Source: Cloeon dipterum (lineage: Eukaryota; Arthropoda; Insecta; Ephemeroptera; Baetidae). Taken from it: 64,000 nt of DNA. This document shows, one piece after another, positions 24,338-34,342 of the stretch. Position 1 is the stretch's first letter; every line of letters begins with the position of its first letter. The position numbers and the translations under genes were made by a program. The notes under the pieces are model-generated. The model searched no databases, was not told the DNA's origin, and worked only from the letters and a program-made list of their open reading frames with translations. Where the stretch lies: assembly GCF_949628265.1 (NCBI RefSeq), contig NC_088786.1, positions 23,643,681 to 23,707,680 on the forward strand. Reading direction: 5' to 3'.

Positions 24338-26475
24338 ATGCCTCGACCCATGCAGTTTCTAAAACTTACCCTTCAACTTACGTTTTTCACTCTCGTTGTC
24401 ATTTTGATCTCAGAAAATAAAAAAGTTTCACTAGTGGACTTGAAAAATGCTGAATTTTGGCAGCCAGTCTACGGATCTATGTAAGACGATGTATCTTTTG
24501 ATAATGATGTAAATACGATTTCAAAAAATATCTGTATACAGGCACGCATTTTTTGTTTACTCAGCCTTCAGAGAAACGAGAAGCTTGCTTATAGGAAAAG
24601 TTGAGTCTCCGGTAATCCGAGTAATTGGGCTTGCCAAGCTGAATCGGGGAAATCTATCAGAAGAGCCCTTTATTGATGACTCGGTGTACTGTCAACTGTC
24701 GAGCGAAGAGGAGCCTACTAGGTATCTAATTTTAGTTGAGGCAAGAATTGAAAATATTCACCAATAATAGGGCGACCCTTTTAAAGGCGCACGTGCTGCC
24801 TATGCAAGAGCACTGGTCCCTAGCGTACTCGGCCTGTTTCATTTACTGCCCAATTCCATCTCACGCGGAAAACGCAAGCATCGTGTCGATTTACGCTGCG
24901 TCTGCTGTGGAAAAATTTCTAGAAACGGGTGATGAAAGGGACCTGCCGGAAGCCGGTAATCGCCTATTGATTAACCACCCGCTGGAAAGAGATGGCAGCC
25001 CGTCAAGTTTGGCAGTTTGCGCCAAACCTTTATACAACAATTACAGTAATGTAAGGAAAAAATGGTGTATTTTTTATAGTTTCAAAAAATTTATTGGTGG
25101 AAAGGAGCGTCGGAAAAAATTTAGATTTTATTAATCTAATTTTTTGTGCAATTTATATTAGATAGTAGTAGAAAATTTTCATTTAAATTCTACTATTTCA
25201 ATCTAAAATACATCTTAAGTTAAACTAAATTGATTTCAACAAGTCCTACCATTAAATTCATGGCATAAATTACCTAAATATAAGTTTAACCACTAATTAG
25301 CACAGATTTGAATAACAAAGATGAATTCTCAATTATCCTTTTCTTAAATGGTTTCATAAAAAATGGCTTCAGATTACTTAAAATCCCAAGAGAAAGCTTA
25401 GCACGCAGAGAAGCATGATTTTTGCTCTTAAAAATTTTGAGCCGATGAGAGCATTGAAGTAGTCTAGTCCAACATAGGTTCATAAATAATGCTGAGTCTG
25501 CGACTACTACTGCACTGCACTCGGACTGGAAAGACAGATGATACTTCTCATGCAGTACAAGTGCAGTGAAATAGTGCTTTTAAATTAAAGATTGACACTT
25601 TTATTTTAAGTTTGGTTTACATTTCGTTCCCCAGAAACGGATTAATTTACAATTTTGAACATATTTAGGCTTGGGAATTAGTTGAGTGGATTGAAGTGAA
25701 CAAGCTTCTCGGCTTTTCGCACTTTTATTTCTACGAATACGAGGTGTCCAGGAAGGTTAGCTGCGTTTTGAACGAGTACGTGCACCGAGGGGAAGCAACC
25801 GTGATGGACTGGAAAAACGGCGTGCCTGTGGTTTCTCAAGTTGACGTACGAACAGTGAACATGTTCGCGGCTCTGAACGACTGCCTGTACAGAGGTATGG
25901 CCGAGCACAAGTACTTGGCCGTTTTTGATGTCGACGAGATTTTAGTACCAAAGAAATCTGCTAGTTTGGCTAGGTTGATCGAGAAAATGAGCTCACGGGA
26001 CAAAAACGTGGCGTCTTTTGTCTTCAGGAACGCGTTCTTTTACACGCGCTGGCACAACGACCCGCTTTACAAGGGCCTCGATCTTAAGACGCTGAAGAGA
26101 ACCAGACGAAAGAGGAAAATTCTGCCCAGCGACATGAGGGCAAAGTACGTATTTCGACCAGAGTTGGTTCTCGAGATCGGTAATCACGCTGTGTGGAGCA
26201 TCGTCGACGGAGCAGTCAGCAGCCTGGTCGTCCCAGTAAAAAAGGGACTCTTGCACCACTACAGGCGCTGCGAGTTTGGCAGCGATAATTGTCTCTTTTC
26301 CAATTCGGTCAGAGACAGAACGATGTGGAAGCAACAACGTATAATTGAGGAGCGAATCATCGCGGCGCAAAACGAGTTGATGGAAAAGTGCGGAATAGAC
26401 GCTTTTCGCTACGTCGATGGAAGCGAAAAAGATAATGACACGTTTCCTTTCCCAGATATAGACGACTTTTACTAG
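24338..26475 (+). CDS. Glycosyltransferase family 92 protein, copy B
   Basis: Exons 24338-24480, 24542-24721, 24771-25050 and 25669-26475 (phases 2, 2, 0) encode 469 residues. The short N-terminus (MPRPMQFLK) is followed by a signal-anchor of about 18 residues (LTLQLTFFTLVVILI). The stem is nearly absent compared with copy A. Catalytic-domain landmarks are FWQPV at the end of exon 1, VIRVIGL, YSACFIYCPI, LPEAGNRL, AVCAKPL, DVDE with aspartates at 288 and 290, KYVFRPELVLEIGNHAVW and HHYRRCEFGSDNC. The C-terminus carries an acidic tail that other copies lack. Exon 2 reads VYCQLSSEEE where the others have WCRFWY or FCRFWF, so the region around the conserved cysteine is altered. It is a predicted Golgi type II glycosyltransferase; substrate unknown. 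A poly(A) signal AATAAA lies at 26575. Confidence 0.92.
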
Positions 26476-27195
26476 CACCTTTTTTCGGAATTATAATTTG
26501 CCTCAGTACAAAATTTGATCTAAACCAAAATTATATGCACTCAATTTGCTTTGAATTATTGAACTGTACAAAACAATAAAACATTTCAGCTGAATAAATA
26601 AAAATGGATACTTTGAATTAGTTTCTCGCTATTTGCTGGTTTGCACCTTTCCAGCATGCGTGATTTGGCATCACGGAACGAATGTTTAGCGTTTCAAAAA
26701 TTCCTCGGTGCGGATGCAAGTGGCTCCTCAGTTGGCTGGGTCCCTGTGCGGCCTGGTGCGCCCATGTTATCCGTTCGCGGTGTTAATATAGGACCCAGGT
26801 TTTAGCATTTGTGCTAGCACAGTGCGTGCCATTCCCGGTCCTCGGACAAGGATAAAAAGAAAAAAAGTACATGTTTATTGACCCTTTGTGATCTTGAAGA
26901 CGATATATATTCAGTGTTTGAAAAATCTGTAACTGCGCAAGCTAACGATGAGATAAATTAGTTCAAAGTTTCACATTATTGCTACACTTTCCCTCTCCTT
27001 CTTATCTCCCCCGTGCTATATACTCACTCAGTTCATTAAATTGTAATGATAGGAAGCATATTTTAAAGTTTCAACTTACCTGTAGATAAAGTTAGCAGGG
27101 CGTGGTAGCCTCAGTATTTTTTCCCTTTTTTTAACATTGCACTCCGTGCTATTTTTTGTACTCGCTAAAGATAAAAGCCTACACAGTGGCTTGCA
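26476..27195. other. Spacer between GT92 copies B and C
   Basis: The first 110 bp are the copy B 3'UTR. A GC-richer block at 26650-26850 has no reading frame or RNA gene that I recognise. The remaining DNA should contain the promoter of copy C. A TATATA at 27017 and a TCAGTT at 27028 are too close together to form a standard TATA/initiator pair. Confidence 0.4.
26575..26580 (+). other. Poly(A) signal of GT92 copy B
   Basis: AATAAA about 100 bp past the stop codon at 26475, followed by a second overlapping cluster of AATAAA-like hexamers. Confidence 0.6.
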
Positions 27196-28780
27196 ATGTT
27201 TCGCCCTTTGAGAGCGTGCCGTGCAATTTTAAGCGTGGCTTTGGTGGTATTATTTTTCAAAACCTTGAACCTGATTCTATTACCAAACAAATTGTCCGTC
27301 ATCTGGCGCCTGAAAAACGATTTAGTTCAAACACAGAGAAGAAATCACATTATCAGTTCCACCGACGCCACTTGGCAGCCGGTTTTTGGTTCAAGGCGAG
27401 TTCACACGGATTTTGAAGCTTCAATTTTAATTTGTCTTTATCAGCAGGTATAAATTTTACGTTTACTCGGCCTTCGTGGAATCCCGGACCTTGGAGATGA
27501 TGCCGTTCTTGAAGCCGCCTGCCGTGCGAGTCATTGGCGTGGCTAGACTGAGAAGGCCAGAAATTTTGGAGAACGCATTTTGCCGCTTTTGGTTCGCTGA
27601 CCGAGAGAACAAAATCACCGCGACCAAGTGAGAATATGATACATATCAAAAATTTAAATCCGTTTATGCCTAAAAATATATAGCAGCAAGGAGTTCCTAG
27701 CAAAGGCAGCAACGGTCCCGATCAGAGAGCACTGGGACATGGACTACTCGGCATGCTTCATTTTCTGCCCGATAGCCAACAAATCCCGAGTGCCTGAAGC
27801 AGTGTCCCTGTACGCGGGCGAAAATATTGAGACGTTCATAAAAGGCGACTCGAGCTTTCTGCCAGAAGCCGGAAACACGCTTTCGATAAACAAGCCGCGC
27901 GCTGAAAAGAGGGCGGAGGGAATCGCGGCGTGCGTGAAGCCACTCTACTCGAAATTTGTACAGGTGAAAAAAATTAAAGTTTCAGTCAAAAACAAATAAT
28001 TTAAAATGGATTGAAAAGGCTTGGAGTCTGGTAGAGTGGATTGAATTGAACCGGATCATGGGGGTTTCTCGCTTCCACTTTTACCACCACGAGTCGAGCG
28101 AGGGTCTTAAGTGCGTACTCGACGAATACGTGCGGATCGGCGTGGCGACGCTGCTCGACTGGAACCTTCCTCTGGTGTCACAAGTTGAGGTGCGCACGGA
28201 AAACATGTTTTCATCGCTGAACGACTGCCTGTACCGACACATGTTCAGCCACAAATACGTTGCGTTCATCGACATTGACGAATACGTTGTGGTCAAGAAG
28301 AACGAGAGCCTGATGGGGCTGCTGCGCCGGTTGGAAGTGGACAACATCGACGTCGCCTCCTTCGTATTTCGCAACGCGTTTTTCTACTTGCAGTGGGCCG
28401 ATGACCCAGCCTACGAAGGACTCGACCTGGTGACGCTAAAGAAGACAAAGAGAATCGCCGCGATGAACGATGCCAAGAACCGGAGCAAGTATATTTGCAG
28501 GCCCGAGATGGTGTCCGAGGTTGGCAACCACTTCCTGTGGGAGATGGCCAAGAAGAGGTTTTCGCAGGCCATCGTCCACCCAAATACAGCCAGCCTGCAT
28601 CACTACAGGAACTGCGAATTCGGAGAAGAAAAATGCGTGGGCACAGAGTCCGTGCGGGACACGGCCTTGTGGGCTCACCGCGAAGAGCTGCATGCGCGAG
28701 TTCAAGAAATTGAAGCGGTTCTAGTCCAAAAATGCCATCTCGAACCTTTGAGAAAGATTAAAATTAGAAGATTTTCTTAA
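27196..28780 (+). CDS. Glycosyltransferase family 92 protein, copy C
   Basis: Exons 27196-27395, 27448-27627, 27687-27963 (alternative start 27684) and 28019-28780 (phases 2, 2, 0) encode 472 residues. The signal-anchor (AILSVALVVLFF) follows a basic N-terminus. Landmarks are TWQPV, VRVIGVARL, FCRFWF, YSACFIFCPI, LPEAGNTL, AACVKPLYSKF, DIDEY (aspartates 304 and 306), KYICRPEMVSEVGNHFLW and HHYRNCEFGEEKC. Exon 1 must end at AG|GCGAGT to keep the family reading frame, so intron 1 (52 bp) is a probable GC-AG intron. Intron 2 ends in TAGCAG, a tandem acceptor, and intron 3 (55 bp) has almost no pyrimidine tract. It is a predicted Golgi type II glycosyltransferase; donor and acceptor are unknown. 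A poly(A) signal AATAAA lies at 28856. Confidence 0.91.
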
Positions 28781-29653
28781 AAGCAGAACGACCAAACAAT
28801 ATTTTTGGTTTCTCTGCTTATATTTATTTTATTGTAATATGTAACTATTAGCAATAATAAAAAATAACATATATTTTGCTTTACACGTATTTCTCTGTAA
28901 ACAATTTATTGATTTTAATAACAATTAAAGAAATCTAAAACATACAAAACGATTGATTATAGAAAATATACAAATTATTTGAAGTGCTTAGCGGCGAAAA
29001 GAATTGTTGTGCGCAATGCTATATACTATCACTATCATGGAATAAAGAGAAGACAAGTAGTATAAAAGTAAGGAAGAATCTGAATGAACCTTGAAGAAGG
29101 TTCATTACAGCAATAAATTGAATTGCATTTAAGGCATTAAAAGGAGATAAATGTTATCCAAAGAGTATTGGAAAGATGACGAAATTAAACTGGATACGTC
29201 AAAATATATTTTTGAAAATGGGAGATAGTTCCCAGCAGGACACTGCAAATGGTACCCCATATTTTTATTCTTCTTTTCATTCCACGCAATCACTTTTTGC
29301 TCTTGTTGTTGAATCTAATTAGTACAAAAAATTTATTTAATGGTTTGTCTCTCAATTTTCTGCTAAAAAAAGAAGTAAAATTATCTATTTTAAAATAATT
29401 TAATGATCTATTTGAAATATAAATTATTGATCATATCACCGCATTTGAAATGAGATCGATTGAAATTTTTTTAGGAAAGGTAGAAACAGACGTTTTTTAC
29501 GCAATCAAACGTACTCGCATACTGATAAAAAATAATAAGTGCATGGTCTCTCGGAATATAAGTGTTCTCGAACTTTATGCTGGTGGTGATACAGACAAGA
29601 CAGCCAACCTTTATGAATTTCGCAAAAGGTATTTATTCATTTCGTCGAGAGAA
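28781..29653. other. Spacer between GT92 copies C and D
   Basis: AT-rich. Its last 200 bp are open in frame with copy D (from ATG 29450) and show patchy nucleotide similarity to the region upstream of copy E (for example TTTATGCTGGT in both). I read this as duplicated 5'UTR or promoter DNA rather than extra protein, because copies B and C start directly before their membrane segment. Confidence 0.45.
28856..28861 (+). other. Poly(A) signal of GT92 copy C
   Basis: AATAAA 76 bp after the stop codon. Confidence 0.6.
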
Positions 29654-31222
29654 ATGCGTCGTGCCACTAGGGGTGTTAAGGCGCTAATGAAATGCTGTCT
29701 TTTACTTTTCCTTGTTCGGATATCTCTTTTCAACTCATACTTTGATACAGAATTTGGAGAAATAATTTTCCAAGGATCGGACGCAGTTTGGAAACCAGTG
29801 TTGAAAGCCAAGTATAAAATATATTATTGCCTTTAACGCCTTTCACAAAATGTGATTATTATTTTTCCCGCAGAGACCATTTTTTAGTTTACTCAGCATA
29901 TCTTAATGATTCTTCTCAAACTGTACGGATTGTGGGAGCTACTAGAGTGAAGAGTTTGTTAATAAACGGAAAAAGATTAAATACGATTCCTGTTCAGATG
30001 CAAGAAATCGCCTGGTGTCGCTTTTGGTACAATAAATACGAGGAGACCGCAAATGAGTAATCGAGCTAATATATAGCAGTAAATCATTTTAAATTACATT
30101 CCAAACAGATTCGCATCACTTGTTCCGGCACTAATTAAGCCTATCAGGGAACACTGGAACATGGATTACTTGGCCTGCTTTATATTTTGCCATATGCCGG
30201 ACAAAAGAAGGATTCCCATCAGCGTGTCAGTGTACTCGGACGCAGCAGCCCACCTTTTTCTGACAACCAAAAACAAAACTGACTTGCTTGAGCCAGGAAA
30301 CAGACTTCAAATTCATGTACTTAGGAGAAAAGAATCATCTTTTTCAAATCCAACTCTGGCTGCTTGCGTGAAACCACTGCATTACAATTACAGCAAGGTA
30401 ATATATTCCTCCTAATATGTGTTGTTTAAATTTAAAAAATTTTATATATTTTTCTTTGATACTTTCTCATAGGTTTGGGAGTTAATCGAATGGATCGAAT
30501 TGAACAAAATTCTGGGAATCAGTCACTTTTATTTCTACGACCACGAAGTCACCGAGAACACGAGTTGCGTGCTGAACGAATACTCAAAATTAGGAACAGT
30601 CACTGTTCTCGACTGGAAAAATCTACCATTTATGTCACAAAAGAACATTCGCACAGAAAACATGTTCGCCGCCTTAAACGATTGTCTCTACAGAGGGATG
30701 TACAAGCATGCGTATCTCACCATGATCGACACAGACGAGTTCATCGTGCCGCGGGAAAATGTTTCCTTGGTGGAATTCATGCGATTATCCGAGAAAGAGG
30801 ATCCTTTGCTCGCGGCTGCTGTGTTTCCTAATGTCTTTTATTATCTACAATGGCCCGACAATCCGAATTACAAAGGACTCGACTTGGTGACGCAAAAGAA
30901 GACTAGGCGGAGAACGGTTTTTACCCCTCGTGGAGGAAGGGCCAAATACATCTGTAAGCCAGAAAGAGTCGCTGAAGTTGGGAATCACAAACTGTGGGAA
31001 ATGTCAGACAAAATATTCAAACAGCTTTTAATCTCAACCTCCTACGCTTCCTTGCATCATTACCGCAAATGTGAGACGGAAGGTGATTGGTGCGTTAAAT
31101 TACCACACGTCCAAGACAATTACATGACCAAGTACAAAAGCCAACTTGAACAGAACATTCTGTCGGTGCAGTACACGATCGGCAAGAAATGTAATCTCAT
31201 ACCAATAAATCAAATTGTTTAA
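29654..31222 (+). CDS. Glycosyltransferase family 92 protein, copy D
   Basis: Exons 29654-29811, 29874-30056, 30109-30397 and 30473-31222 (phases 2, 2, 0) encode 459 residues. The start is placed at MRRATR, shared with copy E; an in-frame ATG at 29450 would add 68 residues without family support. A basic N-terminus is followed by a signal-anchor (CCLLLFLVRISLF). Landmarks are VWKPV, VRIVGATR, WCRFWYNK, YLACFIFCHM, LEPGNRL, AACVKPLHYNYSK, DTDEF (aspartates 296 and 298), KYICKPERVAEVGNHKLW and HHYRKCE. Exon 2 is 12 bp longer than in copy E. The first 300 bp of exon 4 are nearly identical to copy E while exon 3 is only about three quarters identical. Codons are AT-richer than in copies A and C. 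It is a predicted Golgi type II glycosyltransferase; substrate unknown. Confidence 0.92.
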
Positions 31223-32309
31223 ATTGTATAATTCATTTAACTTGGAAACTAAAAAATATCCGTGTAATAATGATAGTGTCACATTGTGTCGTTCAATTTT
31301 TAACGCAATTTTATTCATGACCGCGATTCCATGATGAGTTAAATTTAATTATTCTTTAACCTCTGCTCTGCACATTTAATTTTGAATTTGGTTGAGACAA
31401 AATGTAATGCGGATGTAAAAATAAGCATATAATGCTGCTCCAGTTTGACGTATTCACGAAAATATATACAGGAACAACACCCTTTGTTATAAAAAATATC
31501 AAACGCAGTTAATTAAGTTTCCATCATTTATAAGAAGCGCCGAGTATTAAATATTTATACTTATCAAACGTTTTTCACTTTTAAAGGTGACTTGAGAGCG
31601 CCCAACATGTGGGTCACATATTTAGATATTGGCCATCTCAACCCGAAAAAATAAACCTAGAAGCTCTATGCACCGCGGTGAATTTCCCCACAAGGCATCT
31701 TTTCTGATATGCGCTGGTTTCACTATCAGGCACCATAATCCTATAGTTGCCACGACCACAATAATTCAGTTATCTGTATTTCTCGTAAAATATTATTCTC
31801 TCATTTCCACGCATATTACATATTAAGCTCTATCTTGCTGTTGAACTCAAAATTAACACTCAAACGGTCCTAGGGAAATTTTTAAATAAATTTGGTCGTT
31901 TTGTGTCTCGGTTTGATTTATTTTCCTGGTGTTCTGATTGACCATTTAAGAAAAGAACATTTTCATAATGATTTGAGATTGAGATAGAGCAATTGAAATA
32001 GTTACGCTTCATGGAAACAACTGCGTTGAGTTGACAAGCTGCACAAAGTTATACAGTGAAACGGTTCATTCGTTTATTTTCGTGACGCAGTTCCTATAGG
32101 AAACTTGCAAGGACACAGGTTGATATTATACCTGCAATCAAAAAGGTCTCCCAACTTATACTGATAAAGAATATTTTGCTTTCCATGAAATGGACGGAAA
32201 TATAACGGACCTATATATGTTCTACAAATTTATGCTGGTAGGGGTAGTGTTGAGTCAATGTGGAAGGGACACTAAAACAACAGAAAAAACGATTTTTTTA
32301 GCGAGAGAA
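31223..32309. other. Spacer between GT92 copies D and E
   Basis: AT-rich, no reading frame of note. AATAAA at 31650 is a possible end for copy D transcripts. The last 120 bp are open in frame with copy E from an ATG at 32190, but are not supported as coding (see copy D). Confidence 0.4.
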
Positions 32310-33949
32310 ATGCGTCGTGCCACTAGGAGCCTCAAGGCTCTAATGAAATACCGTCTTGTACTTTTCCTTGTTTGGGTATTCTTTTTCCACTCATACTTTG
32401 GAAAAGAAAATGGAAAAATAATTTTACAAGGATCGGACGCAGTTTGGAAACCAGTGCTAAAAGCGAAGTATATAATATTTTTGCCTTTCACAAAATTCAA
32501 TAGTTTTTTTCCCCACAGAGACCATTTTTTAGTTTACTCAGCATATCTTACCGATTCTTCCCAAACTGTGCGCATTATTGGAGCTGCTAGAATGAGGGAT
32601 GCGATAAGAATTGTAAAAGGAAAGCGACAGTTGTTGTATAATGCCAGGTGTCGCTTTTGGTACAATGAAGAAGATGAAAAGGCGAATGAGTAATAAGGCT
32701 AACACGTTAATTCATCACACATTTTCACGTGTATCCCTAACAGATTGACTACGCTTGTCCCGGCTACACTCAAGCCGATCATGGAACACTGGGTCTTGAA
32801 TTACTCGGCTTACTTTGTGTTTTGCACGATTCCAGACAAAGAAAAGATTCCGATCAGCGTGTCTGTGTACTCAGAAAAAGCCATCCAGCATTTTATGACG
32901 AGCAAGAACGAAACAGATTTGCCTGAGCCAGGAAACAGGCTTGGAATTCAAATGAAAATAAGGACAAATGAAACGATCTCAAATCCCACGCTGGCTGCAT
33001 GCGTGAAACCGCTGCATTACAATTACAGCAGGGTAAATGATTTGAACTATTTTAGAAAATTCGGAATATTGATGCCATTAAGGGGCTAAAATAATATCAG
33101 GACAGTGTGATCGCTCCAAATGAGATAGACTATATAACATATTATAATTATTTTATTTTTAATTTGCACGTGGGTTTTTAACTCAACGCCTTATTATAGG
33201 TTTGGGAGTTGATCGAATGGATCGAATTGAACAAAATTCTGGGAATCAGTCACTTTTATTTCTACGACCATGAAGTCACCGAGAACACGAGTTGCGTGCT
33301 GAACGAATACTCGAAATTAGGAACAGTCACTGTTCTCGACTGGAAAAACCTACCATTTATATCACAAAAGAACATTCGCACAGAAAACATGTTCGCCGCC
33401 TTGAACGATTGTCTCTACAGAGGGATGTACAAGCATGCGTATCTCACCATGATCGACACAGACGAGTTCATCGTGCCGCGGGAAAATGTTTCCTTGGTAG
33501 AATTAATGCGATTATCCGAGAAAGAGGATCCTTTGCTCGCAGCTGCGGTGTTTTATAACGCGTTTTATTATCTACAATGGCCCAACAGTCCGAATTACAA
33601 AGGACTCGACTTGGTGACGCAAAAGAAGACGAGGCGGAGAATGGTTTTTACCCCTCATCGAGGAAGGGCCAAATACATCTGTAAGCCAGAAAGAGTCGCT
33701 GAAGTCGGGAATCACAGGCTGTGGGAAATGTCCGACAAAAAATTCAAACATGTTTTAATCAAAACATCCTACGCTTTCTTGCACCATTACCGCAAATGCG
33801 AGACGGATGATGATTCGTGCGCTAAATTACCATACATTCAAGACAGTTACACGAACAAGTACAAAAGCCAATTGGAAGAGAACGTTCTTTCTGTGCAGGA
33901 AACGATTGGAAAGAAATGCAATCTCCGATCAATAAAGGAACTTGTTTAA
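32310..33949 (+). CDS. Glycosyltransferase family 92 protein, copy E
   Basis: Exons 32310-32467, 32519-32689, 32744-33032 and 33200-33949 (phases 2, 2, 0) encode 455 residues. The start MRRATR and signal-anchor are as in copy D. Landmarks are VWKPV, VRIIGAAR, CRFWYNEE, LPEPGNRL, AACVKPLHYNYSR, DTDEF (aspartates 292 and 294), KYICKPERVAEVGNHRLW and HHYRKCE. Unlike every other copy, it has YSAYFVFC where the family has a cysteine after YSA or YLA: Tyr is encoded at 32811-32813. If that cysteine forms a disulfide in the family, this copy lacks it, although the frame is otherwise intact. It is the closest paralogue of copy D and the last gene of the array, and it converges on TRMT1 with 393 bp between the two stop codons. 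Confidence 0.92.
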
Positions 33950-34173
33950 CAAATAGAACTCTACCTTTAATTATGAGTATAGCACTAACAAATTATACTG
34001 CCGCGCATCTCAATTCTTTTCTGATGAAACCAATGAAACGAAGACCCAACCAACTAAAATATTCCTCAAAATTAAGGAGCTTCAAGTAATGCTGATGGTT
34101 ACATTGCTTTATAGTTTTGAAATTGAATGTGACAAAACTTGATGCAGTAATTGTAATGAATTTTTCAAGTGCA

Positions 34174-34179
34174 TTTATT
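34174..34179 (-). other. Possible TRMT1 poly(A) signal
   Basis: AATAAA on the minus strand about 165 bp past the TRMT1 stop codon, inside the spacer shared with convergent GT92 copy E. Confidence 0.45.
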
Positions 34180-34342
34180 TAGAAATCGATTTTAACTAAT
34201 CCGCTGGAATGTCAACTATTATTTTGCAAAAACGAAACACTGAAACTGCAAATTTAGGTTTTGTACAAATGTATTACACAGCTAACAATGATTATAGTTT
34301 TGATAGGAAAGGGGTTTTCAATTTGTGATTTACAATCTGTTT

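Noticed and set aside
27001-27040. TATATA plus TCAGTT as the core promoter of GT92 copy C
   Set aside because: The spacing of about 14 bp is too short for a TATA box and initiator pair, which need about 25-30 bp.
29450-29653. N-terminal extension of GT92 copy D from ATG 29450 (and of copy E from 32190)
   Set aside because: The two extensions do not align well as protein. Copies B and C begin just before the membrane segment, and the shared MRRATR start gives a normal signal-anchor.
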